From Kribbella sp. NBC_01245 (lineage in GTDB: Bacteria > Actinomycetota > Actinomycetes > Propionibacteriales > Kribbellaceae), in contig NZ_CP108487.1 of assembly GCF_036226525.1 (NCBI RefSeq), forward strand, positions 1,488,001 to 1,552,000: a stretch of 64,000 nucleotides of DNA, written 5' to 3'. The notes under the pieces were generated by a model, which worked only from the letters and a program-made list of their open reading frames with translations, was not told the DNA's origin and did not search any database. This document shows, one piece after another, positions 18,449 through 26,082 of the stretch; positions within the stretch are counted from its first letter, which is position 1; each line of letters opens with the position of its first letter. The position numbers and the translations under genes are program-made.

Positions 18449-18536
18449 GCGTTGATTCGTCTGCATCCGCTCGCCCCTACCCGCGGCGGGTCAGATGTAC
18501 GGCAACGTGGGCGGGCGGATTCGGACGCATCAACGC
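18449..18536. repeat. 28-base imperfect inverted repeat
   Basis: Arms 18449-18476 and 18509-18536 match at 24 of 28 positions: GCGTTGATTCGTCTGC at the outer left end against GCGTTGATGCGTCCGA in the complement of the right arm. The spacer is 32 bases. The right arm's GGCGGATTCGGAC is also found in the inner palindrome at 49127-49153, so the two loci share a repeat family. Confidence 0.75.
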
Positions 18537-18581
18537 TAAAGGCCCACCCGGTACCAGCCTTTGTGCGGGTGGTGTTGGTTG

Positions 18582-18720
18582 CACCCGTCCCCCTGAGTCT
18601 TCCGAATTGTCAGGCCGGTCCGGGCCGCGTCAAGGGTCCAGATCGGCTAGCGCCGACGCTGACGCGCCCTTGACCCGACCCGAACCGGCCAAAGGCAGCG
18701 GGCTATCAGGGGGACTGGTG
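18582..18720 (+). repeat. Palindromic MITE-like element, copy A
   Basis: 139 bases bounded by 15-base terminal inverted repeats, CACCCGTCCCCCTGA (18582-18596) and TCAGGGGGACTGGTG (18706-18720, one mismatch). A second internal dyad (GGCCGGTCCGGGCC to GACCCGAACCGGCC) extends the fold. Copy B at 19549-19686 is the same element in the opposite orientation at roughly 87 percent by-eye identity, and the similarity continues a few bases beyond the ends. No reading frame and no clear target duplication is seen. Confidence 0.75.
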
Positions 18721-18825
18721 AGGTCTGCCCGGGTTCCAGGTCATCCCGTTCACTGAGGTCTCCGCGTGCATAGGTCCTCGGGTGCCGCATAGGTCGTCGC
18801 TTGCGAGGAGGGAGCCATTGCGGGC

Positions 18826-18862
18826 GTGGGTTCCCACCTCGGATTGCGAGGTGGTAACCCAC
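18826..18862. repeat. Hairpin with 15-base arms
   Basis: GTGGGTTCCCACCTC (18826-18840) and GAGGTGGTAACCCAC (18848-18862) pair with one mismatch around a 7-base loop. It is one of several independent stem-loops in this gene-free region. Confidence 0.7.
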
Positions 18863-18920
18863 CTCCGGCATGGCCAGCCACTGCCCGGGCGGCCCGCTTG
18901 GCCTGAATTCGTGCGCTTCC

Positions 18921-19102
18921 TGAGCGGACTGGACGTTTTCCGGGCCGAAAAACGTCCAGTCTGCTCGGGAAGCTGCGCGCGCGGCCGTCGAGGTGGGTCG
19001 AGTCGTCGGGATTTGGGGCTGGTGGTCGTCGTTGTGAGTCGACTGGACGTTTCTCGGCCCGAAAACGTCCGGTTCGCTCACAAAGCTGGGCGCGCGGACC
19101 GC
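18921..19102 (+). repeat. Two homologous hairpins in direct repeat
   Basis: GACTGGACGTTTT (18927-18939) pairs with AAAACGTCCAGTC (18949-18961). A related sequence follows at 19034-19081: GACTGGACGTTT and AAACGTCC, less perfectly paired, flanked by GTGAG and CTCAC. After each comes GAAGCTG or AAAGCTG and then GCGCGCGG, so a unit of about 60 bases is duplicated about 113 bases apart. Confidence 0.65.
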
Positions 19103-19103
19103 C

Positions 19104-19165
19104 ACGCAGCCACAACCTGCGAGTGAAGCGCTTCAACCCGGCGGAAACCCGACTTGTGGCTGCGT
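19104..19165. repeat. Hairpin with 12-base arms
   Basis: ACGCAGCCACAA (19104-19115) is the exact reverse complement of TTGTGGCTGCGT (19154-19165), separated by 38 bases. Confidence 0.7.
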
Positions 19166-19319
19166 GCCGGTACGCACGGGACCTAGGAAGGCCGAATCGC
19201 CCCTAAGTGTGACCACCGCGTGGACTTGGGCGCCGGCATACCCGACGGGTCAGACGCGACCACTCGCGGCAAAGCTTCGCGCGCGCCAGCACGCGCGCCA
19301 ACTCGGCGCGGCAGCGTTC

Positions 19320-19545
19320 ACATCACCCGGTAGCGTGCAGACCACCCGGCGGCTCGGACGCCAGGTGGGCCTGCGGCACGCACAGCACTCGGTGCCGCAG
19401 TGTGCACAGCACCCGGCAGTACGCACGGCACCCGGCGCGTCAGCGTGCGGCGCAACCACACCACCCGGCAGTGCTCACAGCACTTGGTGCGGCAGCATGC
19501 GACAACCCGGCGCGGTAGCGTGCGGCACAGCCACACCCGGTCAGA
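19320..19545 (+). repeat. Degenerate tandem repeat, CACCCGGC units
   Basis: At least seven irregular units begin CACCCGG or a close variant and continue with GCAGTGTGCACAG- or GCGGTAGCGTGCGGCA-like sequence (for example at 19324, 19345, 19410, 19428, 19461, 19505). Unit length varies from about 20 to 60 bases. It ends directly at palindromic element B. Confidence 0.55.
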
Positions 19546-19548
19546 CTT

Positions 19549-19686
19549 CACCCGTCCCCCTGATAGCCCGCTGCCTTTGGCCGGTTCGGGGTGGGTCAAG
19601 GGCGCGTTAGCGTCACCGTTAGGTGATGGAGCCCTTGACGCGGCCCGGACCGGCCTGACAATTGCGACCACTCAGGGGGACGGGTG
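19549..19686 (-). repeat. Palindromic MITE-like element, copy B (inverted)
   Basis: 138 bases bounded by CACCCGTCCCCCTGA (19549-19563) and its exact reverse complement TCAGGGGGACGGGTG (19672-19686). It is the inverted partner of copy A at 18582-18720; long shared blocks include GGCCGGTCCGGGCCGCGTC and CCGAACCGGCCAAAGGCAG (read in copy A's orientation). Its termini are more perfect than those of copy A. Confidence 0.75.
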
Positions 19687-19750
19687 CCAACGAATGTCCC
19701 GGGCGCGGCAGGCGGTCCGGCAAACTCAAGGCCCGCAGAGGGTGGAGGAC

Positions 19751-20278
19751 CTACGACTGTTGGTAGGTGGGGGTGAGGATGGCGCGGGCGAGGGTGTGGA
19801 AGGCCAGGTTGAAGCTGACGACGGCGGGGGTGGCGTCGGCGTCTACGTCTAGGGCTTCGGTGTCGATGGCGTGGACTACGAAGTAGTAGCGGTGTACCTG
19901 GTCGCCGGCGGGTGGGGCTGCACCGGCGTACGCGAGTTGGCCCATGTCGTTGCGGACGTGGAAGGCGCCGTTGTCGAGGCGCGGGGTTGAACCAGCGCCG
20001 CTAGGCAAGGACGTGACCGAGGCCGGCAGGTTGACCAGGACCCAGTGCCAGAAGCCCGACGGCGTGGGGGCGTCCGGGTCGAAGCAGGTCACCACGAAGC
20101 CCTTGGTCTCGGCGGGGAAGCCTTCCCAGGTCAGCTGCGGCGAGGTGTTGCCGGCCGCGAAGACCTGGTCTTCGGGCATCGGCTTGCCGTCCGTGACGTC
20201 TTCGCTGGTCACGGTGAAGGTGCCGGCCGCGGGGAGCAGCTCGTAGGGGTCCGGGGCGACTGGTCGGTCGAGCGACAT
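19751..20278 (-). CDS. YbhB/YbcL family PEBP-like protein
   Basis: 175 residues from ATG 20278, preceded by GGAGGAG. The phosphatidylethanolamine-binding-protein motifs are clear: [21 protein letters not shown] and the [15 protein letters not shown] strand near the C-terminus. Bacterial members are cytoplasmic and mostly of unknown role. It is divergent from cobT. No signal peptide is seen. Confidence 0.9.
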   Translation of the reverse strand: MSLDRPVAPDPYELLPAAGTFTVTSEDVTDGKPMPEDQVFAAGNTSPQLTWEGFPAETKGFVVTCFDPDAPTPSGFWHWVLVNLPASVTSLPSGAGSTPRLDNGAFHVRNDMGQLAYAGAAPPAGDQVHRYYFVVHAIDTEALDVDADATPAVVSFNLAFHTLARAILTPTYQQS

Positions 20279-20444
20279 CGATCTCCTCCAGGGTGATCGC
20301 CAAATGGCGTGAGCGCAAAAGTGTGTTGAAGCCGACATTACTGTCCGTCCCGGGCGGCAGCGGTCGGGGGTTTCGGCCGCGGGTGCGAAGATGCGGGTGG
20401 ACAGTCGATGGGTTCACCGTGGTGTGCCCTGTGAAGGGAGTGCG

Positions 20445-21539
20445 GTGGAGAAGTATCTGGCCCGGATCGTGCCGGCCGACGAGGTGGCGATGCGCGCGGC
20501 GACGGAGCGTCAGCTGGCGCTCACGAAACCGACCGGCTCACTCGGGGTGCTGGAGGAGCTGTCGATTCGCGTGGCCGGGATGACCGGCACCTGCCCGCCC
20601 GCCGTACCGAATGCCGCGGTGGTTTCGGTGTTCGCCGCGGATCACGGGGTGCACGCGCAGGGGGTTTCGCCCTGGCCGCAGGAGGTCACGGCCGCCATGC
20701 TGGCCAACTTCGCCGCTGGTGGTGCCGCGGTCAACGCCTTCGCGGCCAACAACCGGGTCGACGTACGGGTCGTGGACGTGGGGGTCGCGGCGGACGTCAG
20801 CGGGCTCGACATCGTGCACGCCAAGGTCCGGGCCGGCACGCGCGACATGTCGCAGGAGCCGGCGTTGACCGGGCAGGAGGTGATGACCGCGATCCAGGTC
20901 GGCTTCGACCTCGCGGACCAGCTCGTGCGTGACGGCTACACCTGTCTGCTCACCGGCGATATGGGTATCGCGAACACGACGGCGAGTGCCGCGTTGATAG
21001 CCACCTTCACCGGCACGACCGCCGATGACGTGACCGGTCGGGGGACCGGGATCGACGATCAGACGCTCGCGCACAAGACCGAGGTGGTTCGGGCGGCGTT
21101 GATGCTGCACGACGTACCGGCGTCGGACCCGATCGGCGTGCTGGCGGCGTACGGCGGACTGGAGCACGCCGCTCTCGCCGGGTACATCCTCGGTGGTGCG
21201 GCGAACCGCGTGCCGGTCATCCTCGACGGCGTCATCGCGGGTGCCGCCGCATTGGCCGCGCAGGCGATCCACCCGTCGGCGATCGACTACTGCGTCGCGG
21301 GCCACCGTTCGGCGGAGGCGGGTCATGCCGTCGCGTTGAAGGCCCTCGCGCTGCAGCCGTTGGTGGACCTCGACCTTCGGCTCGGCGAAGGCACCGGCGC
21401 TGTGCTGGCGTACCCGATTCTGACCTGCGCGGTGCGTGCATTGGCCGAGATGGCGACCTTCGAGTCAGCCGGCATCGATGACGCCGCGGCCGACTCGGCT
21501 GAAGCTGAAGAAGGAACCGCGGAAGGAGTGCAGGCATGA
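20445..21539 (+). CDS. cobT: Nicotinate-nucleotide-dimethylbenzimidazole phosphoribosyltransferase
   Basis: 364 residues from GTG 20445 with GAAGGGAG upstream. The family pattern is complete: TKPTGSLGVLEELSIRVAG, VFAADHGVHAQGVSPWP, GDMGIANTTASAAL and RLGEGTGAVLAYPI, whose Glu is the catalytic base of the family. It makes alpha-ribazole phosphate, the lower ligand of cobalamin. The short C-terminal tail is Glu/Ala-rich. The stop overlaps the next ATG. Its product is relevant to kamDE, which need adenosylcobalamin. No B12 riboswitch was recognised upstream. Confidence 0.93.
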   Translation: MEKYLARIVPADEVAMRAATERQLALTKPTGSLGVLEELSIRVAGMTGTCPPAVPNAAVVSVFAADHGVHAQGVSPWPQEVTAAMLANFAAGGAAVNAFAANNRVDVRVVDVGVAADVSGLDIVHAKVRAGTRDMSQEPALTGQEVMTAIQVGFDLADQLVRDGYTCLLTGDMGIANTTASAALIATFTGTTADDVTGRGTGIDDQTLAHKTEVVRAALMLHDVPASDPIGVLAAYGGLEHAALAGYILGGAANRVPVILDGVIAGAAALAAQAIHPSAIDYCVAGHRSAEAGHAVALKALALQPLVDLDLRLGEGTGAVLAYPILTCAVRALAEMATFESAGIDDAAADSAEAEEGTAEGVQA

Positions 21540-22768
21540 GTGAGCATGCGCCGTACCTGTCCGGTCTGGTCCTGACCGATCGCCGCGTCGTGGTCGTCGG
21601 CGGCGGCGGGGTCGCCCAGCGGCGGCTGCCGCGCTTGCTCGAGACCGGCGCGAAGATCGACCTGATCTCGCCCGCGATCACCCCGACCATCGAAGGTCTG
21701 CTCGGCAATCCCGCACTCAACTGGATCCAGCGCGGCTACGTCGCCGGCGATCTCGAGGGCGCGTGGTACGTCGTCGTGGCGACAGATGTTGCCGAGGTCA
21801 ACGATCAGGTCTCGGCCGAGGCGGAAGAGCGCCGCATCTTCTGCGTACGCTCCGACGACCGCTCCCGCGCGACCGCCTGGACGCCGGCCTCGGGCCAGCA
21901 TGACCACGTCACCATCGGCGTACTCGGCGGAGGCGACCACCGCCGCTCGGCCGCCGTCCGGGACGCCATCCTGGAAGAGCTTCGTACGGGCGCACTGGGC
22001 GCGCGCGATTCCGTCGACAAGACCGCCGGCGTCTACCTCGTAGGCGGCGGCCCGGGCGATCCCGACCTCATCACCGTGCGCGGGCGGCGGTTGCTCGCCG
22101 AGGCCGACGTCGTCGTGGCGGACCGGCTCGCGCCGCAGCAGCTGCTGGAGGAGCTCCACCCGGACGTCGAGCTGATCGATGCGGCCAAGCTGCCGCGTGG
22201 ACGGGCCGCCCAGCAGGAGGAGATCAACCGGATCCTGGTCGATCGCGCGCAGCAGGGCAAACTCGTGGTGCGGCTCAAAGGCGGCGATTCGTACGTCTTC
22301 GGCCGCGGTTTCGAGGAGGCCATCGCGTGCGCGGACGCGGGCGTGCCGTGGACGGTCGTGCCGGGTATCACCAGCTCGATCTCGGTCCCGGCCGCCGCTG
22401 GTATCCCGGTCACGCATCGCGGTGTGGCGCACGAGTTCACCGTGGTGTCCGGTCATATCCCGCCCGGTCATGCCGATTCGCTGGTCAACTGGGAGGCGCT
22501 GGCCCGGTTGCGCGGCACGCTCGTACTCCTCATGGCCGTAGAGAATCTGCCGGAGATCGCGAAGACGCTGATCGGGTTCGGCCGCGACGCGAGTACGCCG
22601 GCGGCCGCGATCGCCGATGGCACGTTGCCCGGGCAGCACTCGGTCACGTCCGACCTCGCAGGGATCGCTCAAGCGATGTCGGCCGCGGGAGTGGGCGCAC
22701 CGGCGATTGTTGTCGTCGGCAACGTTGTCGCCGTGGCGGAGGAGATCAGCGGGGTGCGCAGCGAGTGA
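21536..22768 (+). CDS. cobA: Bifunctional precorrin-2 dehydrogenase / uroporphyrinogen-III C-methyltransferase
   Basis: 410 residues. The N-terminal half (about 1-160) is a CysG-type NAD domain (RRVVVVGGGGVAQRRLPRLL) that would oxidise precorrin-2 and may add iron. The C-terminal half is a SAM methyltransferase: YLVGGGPGDPDLITVRG, VRLKGGDSYVFGRGFEE and PGITSSISVPAAAGIPVTHRG. It supplies precorrin-2 or sirohydrochlorin for cobalamin and siroheme. The ATG overlaps the cobT stop, and its stop overlaps the RNA methyltransferase start. It could equally be named cysG. Confidence 0.9.
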   Translation: MSEHAPYLSGLVLTDRRVVVVGGGGVAQRRLPRLLETGAKIDLISPAITPTIEGLLGNPALNWIQRGYVAGDLEGAWYVVVATDVAEVNDQVSAEAEERRIFCVRSDDRSRATAWTPASGQHDHVTIGVLGGGDHRRSAAVRDAILEELRTGALGARDSVDKTAGVYLVGGGPGDPDLITVRGRRLLAEADVVVADRLAPQQLLEELHPDVELIDAAKLPRGRAAQQEEINRILVDRAQQGKLVVRLKGGDSYVFGRGFEEAIACADAGVPWTVVPGITSSISVPAAAGIPVTHRGVAHEFTVVSGHIPPGHADSLVNWEALARLRGTLVLLMAVENLPEIAKTLIGFGRDASTPAAAIADGTLPGQHSVTSDLAGIAQAMSAAGVGAPAIVVVGNVVAVAEEISGVRSE

Positions 22769-23568
22769 GCAGGCTGATCTCGATCACCGATGCGGCGGAT
22801 GAGCGCCTGGGTGATTACGTGAAGCTGCGCGAGGTGAGCCTGCGCAAGTTGCTCGAGGCGGAGCACGGGTTGTTCATCGCCGAGGGGGACAAGGTGATCC
22901 GGCGGGCGGCCGACGGTGGCTACGAGCCGCGGTCGTTCCTGCTGGCCGAGCGCTGGTTGCCGTCGCTGGAGGACGTGCTGGCGCGTTGGCCGGATGTGCC
23001 GGTGTACGTCGTATCGCCCGAGCTGGCCGAAGAGGTGACCGGGTTCCACGTCCACCGCGGCGCCCTCGCGTCGTACCACCGCCGCCCAGGGCCGGACCTC
23101 GACGTATTGCTGGAGAGCGCCCGCCGGATCGTCGTACTCGACGACATCGTCGACCACCAGAACGTCGGCGCCATCTTCCGGAACGCCGCCGGCCTCGGGG
23201 TCGACGCGGTGCTGGTCACGCCGGGGTGTGCCGATCCGCTGTACCGGCGTTCGGTGAAGGTCTCGATGGGCACGGTCTTCCAGGTGCCGTGGACGCGCTT
23301 GACCGCTTGGCCGGGCGACCTCCAGCGCATCCGGGACCACGGGTTCGTGACCGCCGCCCTCGCGCTGGACGACGACTCGATCACGCTCGACGAGCTGGCC
23401 GAGCGCCGACTGCCGAAGTTGGCGCTGCTGTTCGGTACGGAAGGCCACGGGCTCAAGTCGCACGTGCTCGAGGCGACCGACCTGACCGTACGGATCCCCA
23501 TGTCGGGCGACGTGGACAGCCTCAACGTCGGAGCCGCGGCCGCCGTCACTTTCTACGCCACCCGCTAA
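22765..23568 (+). CDS. TrmH/SpoU-type RNA 2'-O-methyltransferase
   Basis: 267 residues with the three SPOUT knot motifs: NVGAIFRNAAGLGVDAVLV, LLFGTEGHGL and IPMSGDVDSLNVGAAAAV. The N-terminal part (KLREVSLRKLLEAEHGLFIAEG) is the L30e-like substrate-binding domain. It methylates a ribose in tRNA or rRNA; the target is not predictable. GTG 22765 overlaps the cobA stop (GTGA), so it appears translationally coupled to the corrin genes although its role is unrelated. Confidence 0.88.
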   Translation: MSRLISITDAADERLGDYVKLREVSLRKLLEAEHGLFIAEGDKVIRRAADGGYEPRSFLLAERWLPSLEDVLARWPDVPVYVVSPELAEEVTGFHVHRGALASYHRRPGPDLDVLLESARRIVVLDDIVDHQNVGAIFRNAAGLGVDAVLVTPGCADPLYRRSVKVSMGTVFQVPWTRLTAWPGDLQRIRDHGFVTAALALDDDSITLDELAERRLPKLALLFGTEGHGLKSHVLEATDLTVRIPMSGDVDSLNVGAAAAVTFYATR

Positions 23569-24137
23569 AGGTCGAGACGGTCCGCGTCGTTTTGGAGTCG
23601 CGCGAGCATAGTGAGGTTGGCGCCGGGCGGGAGCTCACCCTCGCCCAGCCCCGGCAGGCCGTGGACCTCGAGGAATCGCAGCATGTTCGATTCCACGTTG
23701 TCGCCGAGCCGGGCGAGACGCTCAGCGAGTTGTACGTCGCGAGCAGGGCCGTGTTCGGGATAGTCGACCTCGTCCAGGCTCGCCAGCAGATCGACGTACG
23801 TCGGTGAGTCGCCAAGCGCACCTCGGCCCGCCCGGAGATTGCGGATCAGGGCCAGTCCGAACGCGGTGGGCAGCACGACCCGGCCCCACTGCAGGCGATC
23901 CACGTTCACCCCACCGGTGTGGTCGGCCAGCCGGCGGCCGAGATCGCGCATTCGCTCGACGGTCGGCCCGTTCGACCAGGTGATCTGCCAGTCCTTGGCG
24001 AACCGATGCGGCGTGGTGCCCGCACGCCAGCGAACCCCGACGTCGATACCGGTGAGAACGCCAAGCCGGTAGGCGAATCGGGTCACCTGGCGGCCGTCTC
24101 GACTGAGACGACCGGGACGTGCGGGGAGCAGGGTCAT
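23565..24137 (-). CDS. Hypothetical protein
   Basis: 190 residues from ATG 24137, with GAAGG about 9 bases upstream. The frame extends to 24317 but the upstream part lacks a ribosome site. No recognised domain. Features: a basic start (LLPARPGRLSRDGRQVTRF), a central aromatic stretch (RFAKDWQITWSNGP), and a charged C-terminus (ANLTMLARLQNDADRLDL). No signal peptide or membrane helix. Its stop overlaps that of the RNA methyltransferase tail to tail. Confidence 0.6.
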   Translation of the reverse strand: MTLLPARPGRLSRDGRQVTRFAYRLGVLTGIDVGVRWRAGTTPHRFAKDWQITWSNGPTVERMRDLGRRLADHTGGVNVDRLQWGRVVLPTAFGLALIRNLRAGRGALGDSPTYVDLLASLDEVDYPEHGPARDVQLAERLARLGDNVESNMLRFLEVHGLPGLGEGELPPGANLTMLARLQNDADRLDL

Positions 24138-24377
24138 CGGAACAGACCTTCGCGACCTGTCGCGTGCGACTGGTGGATCGGTTGGACCCGTCGACGCGAG
24201 TTGCGCGGACGCTAACCCAGCGCCGACCCGAAATCCACGCCCGGTCTCGACAACGTAGGACAACGCCTGCCAATTGCAATGTCGGCGCAGTCGGCTCGTG
24301 ATGTTAACGAACCACATCCGCGGTCGGAGCGGAAATAGTACTGGCGGCGACTGTCGAGTATCTGTCTCGCCGATTAA

Positions 24378-24409
24378 CGAAAATCTGACGTGATGATCCT
24401 AGATTTTCG
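24378..24409. promoter_or_regulatory. AT-rich inverted repeat
   Basis: CGAAAATCT (24378-24386) is the exact reverse complement of AGATTTTCG (24401-24409), with a 14-base centre. It lies upstream of genes on both sides (24137 leftward, 24725 rightward), so an operator is more likely than a terminator. No T-run follows. Confidence 0.35.
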
Positions 24410-24724
24410 CCAGGCAGCGAGGTAGCGTTTTTGGTAGTTGCCAGAGTTGAACAAGACGAAGAGGCGTTGACAGCAACGGCTGTCCGAGACGTACCAGTGG
24501 TTGTTGTAGTGGGACCGGCCCGCCGGAGCCTCGCAGTCAGAGACTCCGGCGGGTGCCGGAATCCAGTGAGCCGACCGCACGGAAAGAGGTGAGGATTCCA
24601 TCCACGAGATGCCGGCCGACCGGCCGGTAGATGTCAATCCAACCCGTGGGCCCCGGCGCGATGGCGTCGGGGCCCCTCGACATGGAGGTGCGTTTGACCG
24701 TAATCCCGGCAGATGGAGGTACCG
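24410..24724 (+). other. Structured leader region of the MerR gene
   Basis: About 315 bases upstream of the MerR start. TTGACA occurs at 24466-24471. CGCCGGAG and CTCCGGCG form a stem around 24514-24544. GGGCCCCG and CGGGGCCC flank a short loop at about 24648-24676. A 39-codon frame spans 24609-24728. I recognise no named RNA family here; a cis-acting leader is possible. Confidence 0.4.
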
Positions 24725-24728
24725 ATGA
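24609..24728 (+). CDS. Possible 39-residue leader peptide
   Basis: ATG 24609 opens a 39-codon frame ending in TGA that overlaps the MerR ATG (ATGA). The predicted peptide is basic, starting MPADRPVDVNPTRGPRRDG and ending AFDRNPGRWRYR. Coupling by overlap is the main evidence; the nearest purine-rich sequence, GAGGTGAGG, is too far upstream for a normal ribosome site. It may be a translated upstream frame controlling the MerR gene, or chance. Confidence 0.3.
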   Translation: MPADRPVDVNPTRGPRRDGVGAPRHGGAFDRNPGRWRYR

Positions 24729-25054
24729 CCCAAGACTCAGTGGCCGACGTGCCGCACTTCGATGACGACGACTACCCCGCTTACACGATGGGCCGGGCCG
24801 CCGAGATGCTCGGCACCACGCCCGGTTTTCTGCGCAGTCTGGACGAGGCGAAGCTGATCGAGCCGCAGCGTTCCGATGGCGGGCACCGGCGCTATTCTCG
24901 GCACCAACTGCGTTTGGCCGCCCGCGCCCGTGAACTGGTGGATCAGGGCACCGCGCTGGAGGCGGCGTGCCGGATCATCGCCCTCGAAGACCAGTTGGCC
25001 GAGGCGCTGCGCGTCAACACCGAGCTCCGCGAGCGCCACGAGCCGACCGGCTGA
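24725..25054 (+). CDS. MerR family transcriptional regulator
   Basis: 109 residues. After an acidic N-terminus (VPHFDDDDYP) comes a MerR helix-turn-helix: YTMGRAAEMLGTTPGFLRSLDEAKLIEPQRSDGGHRRYSRHQLRL, with a short coiled coil (ALEDQLAEALRVNTELRERHE) and no ligand domain. ATG 24725 has GGAGG at 24715-24719. It lacks effector cysteines, so the signal is unknown. A long leader precedes it. Confidence 0.85.
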   Translation: MTQDSVADVPHFDDDDYPAYTMGRAAEMLGTTPGFLRSLDEAKLIEPQRSDGGHRRYSRHQLRLAARARELVDQGTALEAACRIIALEDQLAEALRVNTELRERHEPTG

Positions 25055-25127
25055 GAGGTCATATATCGGGTGACCGATGGCGCGCCATTCGGCAAACTAC
25101 GCGAGGCGACTCGAGGAGGACCGACGA

Positions 25128-25439
25128 ATGGCGCGCGTGGTGATGGTGACCGGACTTCAGGCCGCCGGCAAGAGCACGGTGGCGCCGCTGCTCGCGAGCC
25201 GCCTCGGCCCACCGGCGGCGGCGTTCGACGGCGACGTCTTCTACCGGATGGTCGCCGCCGGCAAGGCCGACATGACCCCGAATCCCACGCCCGAGGCGGT
25301 CCGCCAACTCGAACTGCGGTACGACCGGGATGACCGCGGCGGAAACGGCCGAGGCGATCCTTGCGGACGGCCTCGGCTCGTCGACGTACTGAACGCGCCG
25401 AATTGGGCGGTTTTACGCGGTTTTACTCGGCGTCGGTGA
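25128..25439 (+). pseudogene. Phosphotransferase-like (P-loop) gene with internal deletion
   Basis: ATG 25128 with GAGGAGG upstream starts a normal P-loop kinase: VVMVTGLQAAGKSTVAPLLA, FDGDVFYRMVAAGKADMTPNP and EAVRQLELRYD. It then breaks off. In the +1 frame the following bases read TGMTAAETAEAILADGLGSS and stop at 25390-25392, which resembles the C-terminus of the same family (about 180 residues). Around 90 central codons seem to be missing and the frame is lost, so this is a deletion remnant. The open frame itself runs on to 25439 into the 3' end of the deformylase gene. Confidence 0.65.
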
Positions 25440-26022
25440 GTTCGTTGTCAGGGTCGTAGATCGGGCTGACGGGCCAGTCGGCCGGGTAGTGGGGGGACAG
25501 CTCCTCGGCTTCCGCGTACAGGCGCTTGCGGTATTTGCGCGAGATGCGATCGCCGAAGACCGTGCCCTGAGTGTGGTCGGTCTCGTGCTGGAGGCAACGC
25601 GCCAGCAGTCCGAAACCCTCGAAGGTGACGGGCTCGCCGTTCTCGTCGACACCGGTGACGCGGGCCCAGTCCGGCCGGGCGCACTTGGTGAACGCGCCGG
25701 GCAGCGACAGGCAGCCCTCGTCGCCCTCGTCGAGTTTGCGGTCCTTGCCCTCGACGACCTCGACCGTCGGATTGCAGACGACACCCTGGTGCCGGACGCC
25801 GTCCTTGTCCGGGCAGTCGAACACGAACAACTGCAGGTCCACGCCGACCTGGTTGGCCGCGAGACCGACACCCTCGGCGGCGTTCATCGTGGCGACCATG
25901 TCGGCGACGAGCTTCTTCAGCTGGTCGTCGAACTCCGTGACCGGCCGGCAGAGCTGATGCATGACGGGCTCACCCCAGCGGGTGATGGGCAGAACCGTAC
26001 CGTCGGTAGGAAGCGTGGGCAT
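25423..26022 (-). CDS. def: Peptide deformylase
   Basis: 199 residues with all three deformylase motifs: GVGLAANQVG, EGCLSLPG (metal Cys) and QHETDHTQG (HExxH-type metal site). It removes the formyl group from nascent proteins. The C-terminal extension (AEELSPHYPADWPVSPIYD) is longer than in the Escherichia coli enzyme but common in actinobacteria. It converges on the phosphotransferase remnant. Confidence 0.95.
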   Translation of the reverse strand: MPTLPTDGTVLPITRWGEPVMHQLCRPVTEFDDQLKKLVADMVATMNAAEGVGLAANQVGVDLQLFVFDCPDKDGVRHQGVVCNPTVEVVEGKDRKLDEGDEGCLSLPGAFTKCARPDWARVTGVDENGEPVTFEGFGLLARCLQHETDHTQGTVFGDRISRKYRKRLYAEAEELSPHYPADWPVSPIYDPDNELTDAE

Positions 26023-26082
26023 GAGCAGAATCCTAGCGTTGCGCCGGGGAACCTCGCGCCGAGGTTCCCCGGCACCAGTGAG

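Larger units (their letters stand above)
17864..19750. other. 1.9 kb non-coding region rich in hairpins
   Basis: Between convergent kal and the PEBP gene. No frame here shows gene-like composition: frames overlap on both strands and read as Arg/Pro/Gly-rich. It holds two 139-base palindromic elements, at least six further inverted repeats and a degenerate tandem array (listed separately). The first 300 bases (17864-18160) are plainer; TTGACA occurs at 18018 without a convincing -10. The stretch 18280-18430 is a pyrimidine- and CG-rich tract with no seen function. Confidence 0.8.

Noticed and set aside
18058-18466. Overlapping minus-strand frames of 92-128 codons in the gene-free region
   Set aside because: They are Gly/Arg-rich, overlap one another in different frames and coincide with inverted repeats.
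19320-19545. CRISPR array
   Set aside because: Units are degenerate and uneven, spacers are not unique fixed-length sequences, and there are no cas genes.
20279-20444. A cobalamin riboswitch before cobT
   Set aside because: The gap is short and the conserved B12-box sequence was not found.
24374-24733. A 119-codon minus-strand frame upstream of the MerR gene
   Set aside because: No ribosome site or domain was seen and it overlaps the structured leader and an inverted repeat; the C-terminal half looks slightly gene-like, but not enough to call.
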